Positions 1-9,477 of a DNA stretch of 64,000 nucleotides are shown here, one piece after another. The notes under the pieces were generated by a model, which saw only the letters and a list, made by a program, of their open reading frames with translations, had not been told where the DNA came from and ran no database searches. This stretch comes from Phycisphaerae bacterium (lineage in GTDB: Bacteria > Planctomycetota > Phycisphaerae > Phycisphaerales > Phycisphaeraceae), in assembly GCA_030432595.1 (NCBI GenBank), contig JAUIGU010000005.1:110410-174409 (forward strand), given 5' to 3'. Every line of letters starts with the position of its first letter. The stretch's first letter is position 1. Made by a program: the position numbers and the translations under genes.

Positions 1-747
1 CACGAGGTTGACCATGTAGAGCTGGAAGACGGGTGGGGTGTTGAGCATGGAGTCGCCGGCGACGTGCCCGCCGTAGCTGAGATAGCCGGGCAGTCCGTCG
101 TTGCATTTTTCCAGGAGGTCGTCGCGAATGATGACGACGGCCAGGCCGGCGGGCCCGATGTTCTTCTGGGCGCCGGCGTAGACGAGCCCGAACCTGCTCA
201 CGTCGAACGGCCGGCTGAGGAAGTCGCTGGACATGTCGGCGACGATCGGCGCGTCGCAGGCGGGGAAGTCTTTCCACTGCACGCCGCCGATGGTCTCGTT
301 GCTGGTGAGGTGCAGGTAGGTCGCGTCCGTGCTGGACTTCACGGTCGACGGGTCGGGCAGGGTCATGAAGTCGGCGGCGCTTCCGTCAAAGACGACGTTG
401 ACGTTGCCGAGGCCCTTGGCGTCGGCGATGGCCTTCTTGGCCCAGGCGCCGGAGTGGGTGTAGTCGGCGGTGCGGTCTTTGTTGAGCAGGTTCAGCGGGA
501 TCATGCCGAACTGGAGCGTCGCGCCGCCGCCGAGGAACAGGACGTGGAAGTTGTCGGGCAGGTCGAGGAGGTGTTTCATCCGCTGCACCGCCTCGTCGCG
601 CACGGCCTGCACGGGCTTGGAGCGGTGGGACATCTCGATGATCGACATGCCCGTGCCTTCGTAGTCGAGCATCTGGTCCCGGGCGGTCTCGAGGACTTCG
701 ACGGGGAGGGTGCAGGGGCCGGCGGAGAAGTTGTGGATGCGGGGCAT
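1..747 (-). CDS. serC: phosphoserine aminotransferase (C-terminus outside window)
   Basis: This gene encodes the PLP enzyme that converts 3-phosphohydroxypyruvate and glutamate to phosphoserine in serine biosynthesis, and also acts in the B6 pathway. The first 249 residues are present and start MPRIHNFSAGP, the usual SerC N-terminus. The substrate loop HRSKP lies near residues 41-45. The PLP lysine is Lys195 in the AGAQKN motif, followed by IGPAGL. A full SerC has about 360 residues, so about 110 are missing beyond base 1. The 236-nt gap before the divergent sensor gene holds no other gene. I am confident of the family because motif order and spacing match throughout. Confidence 0.96.
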   Translation of the reverse strand, partial: MPRIHNFSAGPCTLPVEVLETARDQMLDYEGTGMSIIEMSHRSKPVQAVRDEAVQRMKHLLDLPDNFHVLFLGGGATLQFGMIPLNLLNKDRTADYTHSGAWAKKAIADAKGLGNVNVVFDGSAADFMTLPDPSTVKSSTDATYLHLTSNETIGGVQWKDFPACDAPIVADMSSDFLSRPFDVSRFGLVYAGAQKNIGPAGLAVVIIRDDLLEKCNDGLPGYLSYGGHVAGDSMLNTPPVFQLYMVNLV

Positions 748-983
748 GGCGGGGTCGGGGTGGGGGGGTGAAACGCGCGGGAGCGTAGCAGGTTTCGCGG
801 GGTTTTTCGGGGTCTGGATCGGCGGCGGTGGAGGCTTTCGCGGGTCTTGACGTTTGTGCGGGCTGGGCGGGGGTCCGTGCGGGGGTTGTGGGCCCTTTGG
901 TGTACCGCGGGGGTCGGACCGCCGATGAATCCGGCGGGATCTGTCGGGGTGTCCGGTGGCCCGCGGCCTTTTGTGTGAGTCAC

Positions 984-3554
984 ATGCGCAACCCCCGCCC
1001 CTCCCACACGCTCGCGACCCGGCTGGTGGTCTGGATGACCGCGCTGGGGCTGTTCGCGGCGGCGGGTCTGGCCGTGCTGGAATACCAGCGTGTGCGCGAC
1101 ACCCGCCAAGAGGCGCTGCGTGCGCAGGTCGAGTCGGCCCGGCAGGTGGTCGGCGACCTTCTGGACAGCGAGGCGCAGTGGGACGGTCCGGAACTCGTGG
1201 CGTTGATGCGGCTGCTCAAGGAGACGGGCAACTTCCGGGCGGTGCGGCTGTGGGACGCGACGTCGGAGTCGTTGAGCAAGCCGGTGGTGGCGGGCTCGTG
1301 GCTGCGGGCGGACGAGCCCGAGCCGGCGATCTGGACGGTGGATCGGCACAGCGCCGCGGCGTGGCCGTCGTACCACGACGCGCCGACGGTGGTCTATCGG
1401 CTGCCGATCAACGCGAGCGGTCGCACGTTCTCGTTGGAACTGCTGGTCAACAGCGCGGACCGGCACCACGCGGTGGTGAGCAAGACGTTCTGGAACATGG
1501 TGCCGGCGCTGGTGATGCTGGCGGTGGCGGCGTTGACGGCGTTGTTTTTGTTTAAGCGTTGGGTGTCGGTGCCGCTGTGCCGGCTGGCGCAGAACCTCGA
1601 CGCGCAGTGCGGCGTGGAAACGATCGAAGCGCTCGCGGCCGCGACGTCCGGTTCGCCCGCGCGGGCGGTTTCGGCCGTGGCCGACACGGTTCGCCGGGTG
1701 CGTGACGATGAGCGTCGGATGGAGGCGGTGCTGCGTGAGAATGAGGCGCTGTTCGACTTTGCGCCCACGGCGTTGATGGTGCTGGACGCGCGGGGGCGGG
1801 TTTCCCGCGCCAACACCCGCGCGGTGGCGATGATGGAGCAGACGGTCGGGCGTTCGCTGCTGGGCGAGCCGGTGTACAGCTGGGTGGACCCCGACGAGCG
1901 CAAGGTGCTCGCCGAGGTGACGGACCGGCTGCTGCACGACGAACGCGTGGTGGTCCCGCTGCGGGTGACCGGACCCAAGGGGACGCTGGACCTGGTGATC
2001 GACGCCCAGTGCCAGCCGACGGCGGAAAACGAGGGCGGCGGTCCGACGGGGGCGTGCGATCACATCCGTCTGGCGTTGCAGGACCAGTCGCGGACGCTGG
2101 ACCTGCACCAGCGTCTCGAGCGTCACCGCCGCTTGCTCGCGCTGGGCCTGGACCGGGCGCCGGGCGCCGTCGTGTTGACCGACGTGCAAGGGCGGGTCGT
2201 GTTCCACAACCGCACGCTGGGCACACTGTTACAGCGTCGGCCCGACGAGCTGCTGCACGCCCCGATCGACAAGCCCGGGTTCTGGTCCACGCTCGTGGCC
2301 GAGGCGTCCGCGTCGTGGTGCGCGCGGTTCTCCGCGGTCCTCGCCGACGCCGACGGTGCCGAGCGTCACTGGGTGGAGCCCGTGGAGGGCGGGGCGGTCC
2401 GTGTGTCGGCCGAGCCGTTGATCGACGCGGACGACGGGCGGGTTGGGGTGCTGTGGCGCATCGAACCGGTGAACGCCGCGGGCGACGCGGCGGCCGGCAC
2501 GGGGTCGGACGAAGCGAAGCCCATTGTGGCGGCGCCGTTCAGTCCGGCGAACCGCGTCGCGGCGGAGCTTCATGAAGCGCGGAGCGTGTCGTCGTTGCTG
2601 GAAGCGACGGTCGAGTCGCTACGTCGCGTGAGCGGCGCCGAGGTCGCGGGGATCGCGATCCGTGCGGAGATGCCGGGGCTGGCGTACCGGAGTCGGCAAT
2701 TGGTTTCGCGCGGCGCGCTGCCGTTGACGATCGAGGGCTACCCGGCGTTGTTACGGGAGATCGAGAGCGAGGTCATGCCGGAAGTCCTGCACGCGGGTGT
2801 CACCTTATGCGGTTCGCACGAGGGCGTCGCCAACGCGGCCCGGGCGTTTGAGCCGTGCGGGTTGGGTGCGTTTGCGGCCGCGCCGCTCCTGGGGACCGGC
2901 GAAGAACTCGGCGTGGTCTGGATCGCCCGTCGGCCCGGCGTAGAACTGGACCGGCGGACGGTCGAGCTTCTCGAATACGTCGCGCGCCTGGTGGCGCCGC
3001 GGCTGGAGACCGCCGCGGTCCACGAACGCCTCGCCGCGCTGTCGTTGATGGACGCGCAGACGTGGCTGCCCACGACAAACCTGCTGGTCCGCGAGACCCG
3101 GCGGAGTCTCGAAAGCGGCGAGCCCCTGGCGATCCTCGTACTCCGGGCGGACCACTTCGACCCGTCGGCACCCACCGCGGTCTTGCCCAGCGGCACGCTG
3201 GCGCTGGCCTGGGCGGACCGGCTGCGGGCCCGCTGCCGACGCAACATCTTCATTGCCGCGCCGGGCCCGGCGACGTTCGCGGTCTGCGTGCGGGGGCTTG
3301 AACCCGGCAGCGCCCTGGGCCTGGCCGACCGCCTGCGCAAGACGCTCCGCGAGACCCACCCCGGCACCGGCGAGGCGGACTTCGGCCCCTGGTCGGCGGG
3401 CGTCGCGTCCTACGACCCGACGCGCACGTCCAACGCCGCGCCCGACGCCCAGACCCTGCTCGAAGAGGCATGGGCCCACCTGCTGCGCGTCCGCGACCTC
3501 GGGGGCGACCGCGTGGGCTCGGCCGGGACGCAGCGGCTTCGGGCCGCGTCGTAA
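984..3554 (+). CDS. membrane sensor protein: PAS-PAS-GAF with degenerate GGDEF-like domain
   Basis: This 856-residue protein is a likely inner-membrane signal sensor. Two membrane helices (about residues 11-33 and 171-190) enclose a periplasmic domain of about 135 residues. A HAMP-like linker follows, then PAS-like domains at about 251-370 and 383-495, a GAF-like domain at about 525-680, and a C-terminal domain at about 687-845 with the fold pattern of a diguanylate cyclase. In that last domain the signature GGDEF position (about 759-767) reads APGPATFAV and the usual D-LTGLPNR motif reads DAQTWLPTT, so cyclase activity is not expected. ATG at 984 is chosen because it directly precedes the first membrane helix; the frame is open upstream to 828. 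It has no histidine kinase or EAL domain. The ligand and output are unknown. Confidence 0.8.
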   Translation: MRNPRPSHTLATRLVVWMTALGLFAAAGLAVLEYQRVRDTRQEALRAQVESARQVVGDLLDSEAQWDGPELVALMRLLKETGNFRAVRLWDATSESLSKPVVAGSWLRADEPEPAIWTVDRHSAAAWPSYHDAPTVVYRLPINASGRTFSLELLVNSADRHHAVVSKTFWNMVPALVMLAVAALTALFLFKRWVSVPLCRLAQNLDAQCGVETIEALAAATSGSPARAVSAVADTVRRVRDDERRMEAVLRENEALFDFAPTALMVLDARGRVSRANTRAVAMMEQTVGRSLLGEPVYSWVDPDERKVLAEVTDRLLHDERVVVPLRVTGPKGTLDLVIDAQCQPTAENEGGGPTGACDHIRLALQDQSRTLDLHQRLERHRRLLALGLDRAPGAVVLTDVQGRVVFHNRTLGTLLQRRPDELLHAPIDKPGFWSTLVAEASASWCARFSAVLADADGAERHWVEPVEGGAVRVSAEPLIDADDGRVGVLWRIEPVNAAGDAAAGTGSDEAKPIVAAPFSPANRVAAELHEARSVSSLLEATVESLRRVSGAEVAGIAIRAEMPGLAYRSRQLVSRGALPLTIEGYPALLREIESEVMPEVLHAGVTLCGSHEGVANAARAFEPCGLGAFAAAPLLGTGEELGVVWIARRPGVELDRRTVELLEYVARLVAPRLETAAVHERLAALSLMDAQTWLPTTNLLVRETRRSLESGEPLAILVLRADHFDPSAPTAVLPSGTLALAWADRLRARCRRNIFIAAPGPATFAVCVRGLEPGSALGLADRLRKTLRETHPGTGEADFGPWSAGVASYDPTRTSNAAPDAQTLLEEAWAHLLRVRDLGGDRVGSAGTQRLRAAS

Positions 3555-3692
3555 CCACCGCCGGGCGTTTTTCACTCTTCCTGACCGGGTACGGGCCATT
3601 TCCTTTGGCCCGCGGTGTGGTGTGTCGTCAACATCTCTCAAATTCGGGCGTTCGGCGGTGCTGAATCTTCGCTTCGAAAAAACTGTAAATCA

Positions 3693-3708
3693 TTGACAAT
3701 GATTGTCT
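3693..3708 (+). promoter_or_regulatory. Fur-box-like palindrome overlapping a -35-like TTGACA
   Basis: The sequence tgacaatgattgtct (3694-3708) is a 7-1-7 inverted repeat matching 12 of 15 positions of the Fur core tgataatnattatca. A second overlapping inverted repeat, aatcatt-gac-aatgatt, spans 3688-3704, as is common in Fur boxes. A perfect TTGACA lies at 3693-3698, but I see only a poor -10 downstream. The site is about 120 bp upstream of the small coiled-coil gene at 3827. The assignment rests on pattern only; no iron gene is adjacent. Confidence 0.35.
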
Positions 3709-3826
3709 TGTGCAAATCATGGCGTTGCCTTTCATGGTTTCGCCGGTTTGGGCGTCATGGTTCAACCGCCGCCGGTTGTCCCGGCCGACCGCGGTAGACT
3801 CGACGTTCCCGCCGGTGGGAGAGACC

Positions 3827-4111
3827 ATGGACGAAAAGACGTTCCACGACAAGCTCACCAGCCTGATGGGCCAGATCTCGACGCTCCCCGAGGCCGAGAG
3901 GGCCAAGCTCACCGAACTGGCCGAGCAGACCCGGCAACGGCACCTCAAGCTCAAGAAGACGGTCGGCGAGCTGCAGGAGTCCCTCGACTACCTCCGGCTG
4001 TCCATCAAGTACCTGGTCTTCGACCTGGAAGCCACGCGGCGGGAGAACAAGTACCTGCGGAAGATGCTCGACGACGCCGGCACCAAGGGCGACGAAGGCG
4101 GCAACGCATAA
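3827..4111 (+). CDS. small coiled-coil protein, function unknown
   Basis: This is a 94-residue, highly charged, mostly helical protein. Heptad-like spacing of Leu and Lys/Glu runs from about residue 18 to 80 (LPEAERAKL, LKKTVGELQESL, LEATRRENKYLRKML), indicating a long coiled coil. There is no signal peptide or membrane segment, so it should be cytoplasmic. ATG 3827 follows a purine-rich ggtgggagag stretch. The open frame extends upstream to 3710, but that extension is unlike the rest. The gene stands alone, with a Fur-like palindrome about 120 bp upstream and a strong terminator 65 bp after its stop, so it is probably a single-gene transcript. I do not recognise a named family. Confidence 0.7.
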   Translation: MDEKTFHDKLTSLMGQISTLPEAERAKLTELAEQTRQRHLKLKKTVGELQESLDYLRLSIKYLVFDLEATRRENKYLRKMLDDAGTKGDEGGNA

Positions 4112-4175
4112 AAGCTCGCCGGTCGTCTCGACCGGCCCTTGATCCTTAAACCCAACTGAGGCCCGATCCCAGAGC

Positions 4176-4209
4176 CCGGCCCGCGACCCTGCGTCGCGGG
4201 CCGGTTTTT
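4176..4209 (+). terminator. rho-independent terminator
   Basis: A perfect 12-bp stem (ccggcccgcgac, 4176-4187, with gtcgcgggccgg, 4193-4204) closes a 5-nt loop and is followed directly by five T (4205-4209) on the plus strand. It ends the transcript of the coiled-coil gene. Confidence 0.88.
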
Positions 4210-4361
4210 CGTGGGCGCTGTCGCGACGGCGGCGCGAGGATTCGTATACGTCTTTCCCCAGATTGACACTGTGCATTTCGGGTTGAAAGAGGGGTTCGGA
4301 TTCCCGGGGTGGCCCGTTACCATCCGACGTTCCAGCGGCGACGCCCGCGGGACGAGAGAGG

Positions 4362-7247
4362 ATGCGAACGCGACCCTTCCCAGCAAAGGTCGGCCGTTGG
4401 TCGGCACGGCGATCCCCCCGTGACGGTGGGCGGCGGCGGTCGTGGCTTTTTGTTTTTTGGGCTGTGCTCGGAGGGGTCGCGCTCTGTCCAAGTGCGGCGG
4501 GTGCGCTCAACCTGACCTTGCAACACCGCACTGCGCTCAGCAACGAGCCCTGGACCGACCCGGACGGCGGCAAGCTCACCGCGCTGTTCAACGCCGCCGG
4601 CGATTACTACGACGGCCTCATCGAAGACAGCCACGCCCTCGAGGTGCAGTTCTACTACTTCGACTTCGGCACCCAGACGCAGAACCTGGGCAGCACCCGC
4701 CTGATCTCGCAGTCCGGCGGGCGGGCGACCAAGGTCTACATCCAGATCGCCAAGAACCCGGTCGGCTCGCCGAGCAACTGGTACTACGACACCAGCCCGA
4801 ACGACCACGGCGAGTTCGACCTGCAACGCACGCTCGTGCAGGACCTCAGCGGTTCGCAGCAGAGCGACTACTTCAACGGCAGCGTCCCCGACACGCTCGA
4901 ACTCGGCTACGCGGGCTACGGCTCGGGTGCCGCCGCGGGAAAGTACGACCTCTACACGCTCGTGCTCCACGAACTTGGGCACGCGCTGGGCCTGCACAGC
5001 GAGAACACGTCTTCGATCAACGAGACGTGGGACGGCGACTACGACTTCGAGTCGTGGCAGCTCGGCGGGTACGCCGGCGCGGCCGAGATCGAGAGCGGGC
5101 AGATCGGTCACCTTGATGCGCCGACGACGCTGATGGCGCCGCTGTTCTCTCCGGGAGAGCGTCGGCTGCCTTCGACGGCGGACGTGCTGGCGATGGCGGC
5201 GTCGCACAACTACGCGGCGCTCGACCTGGAACGCGTCGACTTCGCGGCCGACGGCGGAGGCAACGACTGGACCGGCTCGAACTGGATCGGCGGGCGCAAC
5301 CCCGACGCGGGCGACGATGCGTACATCGGCTCGGGCGTTCACAACCCGACGGTTCGGCTCCAGGGCAACCAGACGGTGCGCAACCTCACCGTGTCCCGCG
5401 GCGACACGGTGGACCTGAACCACCGGGACCTCACGGTGGCCGGGACGCTGCGGCTGCGCGACGGCGGCACGCGGGTGCGGGTGCGCGGCGGCGCGGCGGA
5501 CCTGGACGTGCCCTCGCTGGAAATCGGTGTGGGCGCGACGTTGGCGGTGAGCGAAGGCGGCGGGGTGGATGTGGATACGCTCGGCGTCGATGCGGGAGCG
5601 ACTTTATCGACCGGAGACGGTGCCGTGTTTGTCTCGAACCGCCTGGACAATCGCGGCACGATCCGGAGCACGTCGGGCGGGACCACGGTGTTGACCACGC
5701 ACGCGGGCCACGCGGCGTGGGACCTGGACGGCGACGGCGGCGGGGCGGTGGATGTGGACGCCGGCGACATCACGTTCAGCAACGGCCGGTTCACCGACGC
5801 GTTCGGCGGGACGCTGACGGTACGGGCGGGGCGGACGCTGACCGTGCCCGAAACGCTGGTCATCAACGCCGGGCAGTCCCGGTTCGAAGGCAGCGCGATC
5901 ACCGGCAACGAACCCGCGCGGCTCGGCGGCGGTCTGCGGCTTGAAGGCGGCGAGCTTTCGTGGAACGGGCTCGTGCAGATCGACGGCGATGTCGCGGTTG
6001 TGGGTGGCACGCTGACGAGCGACCCGGGCGCATCGCACCGCTCGAACGTGTCGGGCGGTTTTACGTTATCCGGGGGCGCGCTGAACACCGCAGCCGGTCA
6101 CGTGATCGAGGTTGGCGGCGACGTCTTGATCGATCACGCGTCCGTGGCGACGACCGCGGCGTTCGTCGCGGCCGGCTCGGTGACGACCCGCGGCGAAGTC
6201 CAGGTGGGCGCGGTTTCCGCCGGGCAGGGTTTGCGGGTGGAGGGCGCGTTGTTGGTTGATGCGTTGGATGCGACCGACATCGAGATCGGTGACGGGGTCG
6301 CCACGGCGGCGGTCACGTGGGGTTCGGCCGGGCCGAGCGGCGCAAGTCGGCTGCACTTCGACATTCTGGGGGCCGGGCCCGGCGAGCACGACCGACTCAC
6401 GGCGTACCACGGAGTCGACGAAGACGGCCGTGACGCCACGCTCGTCTTTCGGACCGGCTACGTGCCGAGCGAGGGCGACCGGGTGACGTTGATCGACGAC
6501 GTGGCGAGCAATGATCTTCGAGGCTTTGCGGTGACCGAGGGCGCGGTCCTGGACGGCGGACTGCGCTGGGCGGTGCTCTACGAACCCGGGCGGGTCGAGG
6601 CGGTGGCCGCGCAGCCCGGCGACACAGACCTGGACGGTGATGTGGATTTCCTGGACGCGATGACGCTGATGCGTGGCTACCGCGCGGCGGCGGGGCCGGT
6701 CGGCACGGGCGTGCCGGTGGAGGACATGCTTTGGCACGACGGCGACTTCGACGCGGACCGTGATGTTGATCTCGAGGACGCGCTCGCGTTGGCGAACCAC
6801 TACACCGGGCGCTCGGGAGTGACGGCGCCGCCGACGCCGGTCGGTACGTCGGCAGAGCTGTGGATCGATCCGTCGACGGGTGACGCGACGCTGGCCGGCG
6901 CGGCGGACACGGTGGCGGCGTTGCGGCTGGCGTCGGCGTCGGGCGCGATCGTCGGCGGCCCCAGCGCTGCGGGCGTGGTCGCGCTGCGGGACGATGCCCA
7001 CGGCGTTGAAGCGGTGCGTTTCACCGGTAACGGCAGTTGGGGACCGGCGCATTTTGCGACGGGAGACGTTTCGGACATCGCGTTCTGGTACGCACTGGAC
7101 GGCGACGATGCGCTGCGGGCGGGCGTCGTGCGGATCGTGCCCGAGCCCGGCGGGCTCGCGCTGCTTGCGGTCTTATTGATGTCGGGCGGCTTGCGCTTGC
7201 GCGGTGAGACGGGGCGCGTCACGAAGCCGTCGGGGACGGTGGGTTGA
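4362..7247 (+). CDS. secreted matrixin-like metalloprotease with dockerin repeats and PEP-CTERM anchor
   Basis: This 961-residue protein appears exported and surface-sorted. A basic N-terminus and a hydrophobic segment (about 28-48) form the signal peptide. The catalytic domain (about 50-285) carries the zinc motif HELGHALGLH at 203-212 and a Met-turn-like LMAP further on; the third histidine is at +9 rather than the usual +10. A long region of beta-strand-like repeats (about 300-740) follows. Two dockerin type I-like calcium loops (DTDLDGDVDFLDA and DFDADRDVDLEDA) lie at about 753-810. The end holds VPEPGG, a hydrophobic stretch and arginines, which is the PEP-CTERM sorting signal, followed by about 14 extra residues. 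The 3' end overlaps the convergent opgH by 29 bp. The substrate is unknown. Confidence 0.85.
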   Translation: MRTRPFPAKVGRWSARRSPRDGGRRRSWLFVFWAVLGGVALCPSAAGALNLTLQHRTALSNEPWTDPDGGKLTALFNAAGDYYDGLIEDSHALEVQFYYFDFGTQTQNLGSTRLISQSGGRATKVYIQIAKNPVGSPSNWYYDTSPNDHGEFDLQRTLVQDLSGSQQSDYFNGSVPDTLELGYAGYGSGAAAGKYDLYTLVLHELGHALGLHSENTSSINETWDGDYDFESWQLGGYAGAAEIESGQIGHLDAPTTLMAPLFSPGERRLPSTADVLAMAASHNYAALDLERVDFAADGGGNDWTGSNWIGGRNPDAGDDAYIGSGVHNPTVRLQGNQTVRNLTVSRGDTVDLNHRDLTVAGTLRLRDGGTRVRVRGGAADLDVPSLEIGVGATLAVSEGGGVDVDTLGVDAGATLSTGDGAVFVSNRLDNRGTIRSTSGGTTVLTTHAGHAAWDLDGDGGGAVDVDAGDITFSNGRFTDAFGGTLTVRAGRTLTVPETLVINAGQSRFEGSAITGNEPARLGGGLRLEGGELSWNGLVQIDGDVAVVGGTLTSDPGASHRSNVSGGFTLSGGALNTAAGHVIEVGGDVLIDHASVATTAAFVAAGSVTTRGEVQVGAVSAGQGLRVEGALLVDALDATDIEIGDGVATAAVTWGSAGPSGASRLHFDILGAGPGEHDRLTAYHGVDEDGRDATLVFRTGYVPSEGDRVTLIDDVASNDLRGFAVTEGAVLDGGLRWAVLYEPGRVEAVAAQPGDTDLDGDVDFLDAMTLMRGYRAAAGPVGTGVPVEDMLWHDGDFDADRDVDLEDALALANHYTGRSGVTAPPTPVGTSAELWIDPSTGDATLAGAADTVAALRLASASGAIVGGPSAAGVVALRDDAHGVEAVRFTGNGSWGPAHFATGDVSDIAFWYALDGDDALRAGVVRIVPEPGGLALLAVLLMSGGLRLRGETGRVTKPSGTVG

Positions 7248-9441
7248 ACATGCCGGTCTCGAGGTGTTCGAGCGAGGCCTGCTGGACCGGGTCGGGCGCG
7301 CCGTCGCGGTTCCGCCGGGTGCGCGTGCGGTCGAGCAGGCGGGGAAGCGGCTCCTTGGCGACCTTGGCCAGCTTCTCGGGCGGCCACATCGCCCACGCGT
7401 AGCGGTGCAGGCGGCGCAGCGACGCGGGCGAGGACAGCACGGCGTCCTGTTCCGGGCGTTTCAGGTCCGCCAGCCCGTCGCGGAGCGCGACCTCCGTGGC
7501 GTGTTCGAGGTCGACGCCGTCGGCGACCGGCTTCGGCTCGTCGTTGGTGTCCAGGTGCAGCCGGTGCAGTTCGAGCAGCGCGGGGTCCGTGACGACACGG
7601 TCGAGCGGGTCGAGGTGGGCGGCGCGGTCGGCGACGCGCTGGGTGCGGCGCAGCGCGAGCGCGAAACGCCGCAGGACGCGGGGCGTGTGCCCCTCCTCGG
7701 GGATCATGAGGAGCCCGCGGTCGCGCAGCCAAATGCCGACCTTTGCGTTGCTCAGCAGCATCGCCAGCGGGACGGCGAACACCAGCCCCGCAAACACGGG
7801 CGACGCCCACCCCACCAGGCCCGGCGCGACGCCCCAGACGACCGCCAACGCGACCAGCCCCAGGACCGTGTGCAGCCAGTGGTCGCGCCACGCGTCGGCC
7901 CAGCCGAGCTGGGTCTCGTCGCGGTTCTGCTTGCCCCAGTTCACGCTTCGGCCCGACAGCGTCGTCAGCACGAAGCGCGTGTGGTAGACCATCATCAGCG
8001 GCGCGATCAGCACGGACACCGTGACCTCGATCAGCGCGCTGATGACCGCCGGCAGCTCGCCGCCGTGCGCCCGCAGCAGCGCCGGGCGTTGGAGCAGCAT
8101 GCACACCGCGTAGAACTTGGGGATCAGCAGCATCGCCATGACAGCGACGAACAGCAGCACGCCGACCAGCGCCGGCGAGATCGGGTCCAGCGGCGAGGCG
8201 TGCGTGATCAAGGTTTCGCCGCCCGCCCAACGCTGCGTCGCGACGACCACCAGTCCCAGCAGCATGAACGCCAGCCACAGCGGCGAGGCGAGGTACGACA
8301 TCACGCCCATGCCCAGGTGGATGCGCGACAGCGGGTGGTAGCCGCGCGTGAACACCAGCCGCAGGTGCTGCATGTTGCCCTGGCACCAGCGCTGGTCGCG
8401 TTTGGCGTAGTCGACGAGCGTCGTCGGGCATTCTTCGTAACTGCCCGTGAGGTCGTACGCGATGCGCACCTTGTAGCCGGCCTTGCGCATGAGCGCCGCC
8501 TCGACGAAGTCGTGGCTGAGGATCTCGCCGCCCAGCGGGGGTTTGCCGGGCAGGATCGGCAGGCCGCAGTGCTCGACGAACGGCTGGATGCGGATGAGCG
8601 CGTTGTGGCCGTAGTAGTTCCCGTCCAGGTGGGTCCACACGCCGAAGCCGGTGGTGAAGACTTCGCCGTAGACGCGCGCCGCGAACTGCTGGCAGCGGGC
8701 GAAGAACGAGAGCCGGCCGACGGGCGTGGGCGGGGCCTGGAGGATGCCGATGTCGTCGCGGGCGGCGCAGCGCTGGGCCATCTCGACGACGGTGTCGCCG
8801 TCCATGACCGAGTCGGCGTCGAGCGTGAGCATGAACGTATACGCCGAGCCGAAGCGCGTGCAGAAGTCTTCGAGGTTGCCGCTCTTGCGGGCGGTGTTCT
8901 TGTGCCGCCGGCGGTAGAAGACGCGGGCCTTGTCGCCCACGGCGTCGCGCAGCGCGGCGAGCTGCAATTCTTCGTTGATCCAGACCCGCGGGTCGCGCGT
9001 GTCGCTGAGGATGAACCAGTCGAAGGCCTTGCCGTACCCGGTCTGATCGACCGAGCGGATCATGGCCTCGACGCCGGCGAAGACGCGGACGGGGTCCTCG
9101 TTGTAGATCGGCATGACCACCGCGGTGCGCGGCAGGCGGTCGGGCGGCAGCTTGGGCGTGGGCTCGGGGCGGTACGGCACGATCGACATCGGCGAGCGGC
9201 GCAGCAGGTGCAGCAGCCCGATCGTCGCCGTCCAGAACCCCTGCGCGACCCAGAGGAACAGCACCGTGAACAGCAGCCACAGCAATACGGTGCCCACGTT
9301 GACGCCTTGCCGAAACACGAGGTGCCCGAACGCCATCGCGCCCAGGTAGGTGCTGGCGAACGTGGCGAGCGCCAGCCCGACGCGCGAGAACAGCACGGCG
9401 ATGTCGAAACGCGGGCGCGGCTTGGCGGCGGGGTCTTTCAC
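7219..9441 (-). CDS. opgH: glucan biosynthesis glucosyltransferase H
   Basis: This 740-residue inner-membrane glycosyltransferase of the GT2 type polymerises glucose from UDP-glucose into the backbone of osmoregulated periplasmic glucans. Two N-terminal membrane helices precede the catalytic domain, which shows the nucleotide-binding PIYNEDP, the metal-binding LDADS, the catalytic-base region SHDFVEAALMRKAG and the product-binding QRWCQGN. Several further membrane helices follow. Enterobacterial OpgH has about 850 residues with an extra N-terminal cytoplasmic segment of about 100 residues that is absent here; the separate gene just upstream (9478-10017) may supply it. It is the last gene of the opgG operon, 36 bp after that gene. 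Confidence 0.93.
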   Translation of the reverse strand: MKDPAAKPRPRFDIAVLFSRVGLALATFASTYLGAMAFGHLVFRQGVNVGTVLLWLLFTVLFLWVAQGFWTATIGLLHLLRRSPMSIVPYRPEPTPKLPPDRLPRTAVVMPIYNEDPVRVFAGVEAMIRSVDQTGYGKAFDWFILSDTRDPRVWINEELQLAALRDAVGDKARVFYRRRHKNTARKSGNLEDFCTRFGSAYTFMLTLDADSVMDGDTVVEMAQRCAARDDIGILQAPPTPVGRLSFFARCQQFAARVYGEVFTTGFGVWTHLDGNYYGHNALIRIQPFVEHCGLPILPGKPPLGGEILSHDFVEAALMRKAGYKVRIAYDLTGSYEECPTTLVDYAKRDQRWCQGNMQHLRLVFTRGYHPLSRIHLGMGVMSYLASPLWLAFMLLGLVVVATQRWAGGETLITHASPLDPISPALVGVLLFVAVMAMLLIPKFYAVCMLLQRPALLRAHGGELPAVISALIEVTVSVLIAPLMMVYHTRFVLTTLSGRSVNWGKQNRDETQLGWADAWRDHWLHTVLGLVALAVVWGVAPGLVGWASPVFAGLVFAVPLAMLLSNAKVGIWLRDRGLLMIPEEGHTPRVLRRFALALRRTQRVADRAAHLDPLDRVVTDPALLELHRLHLDTNDEPKPVADGVDLEHATEVALRDGLADLKRPEQDAVLSSPASLRRLHRYAWAMWPPEKLAKVAKEPLPRLLDRTRTRRNRDGAPDPVQQASLEHLETGMFNPPSPTAS

Positions 9442-9477
9442 GGGCGGTGTCGGCGGTGTTGGCGGCGGCGGGGCGGA

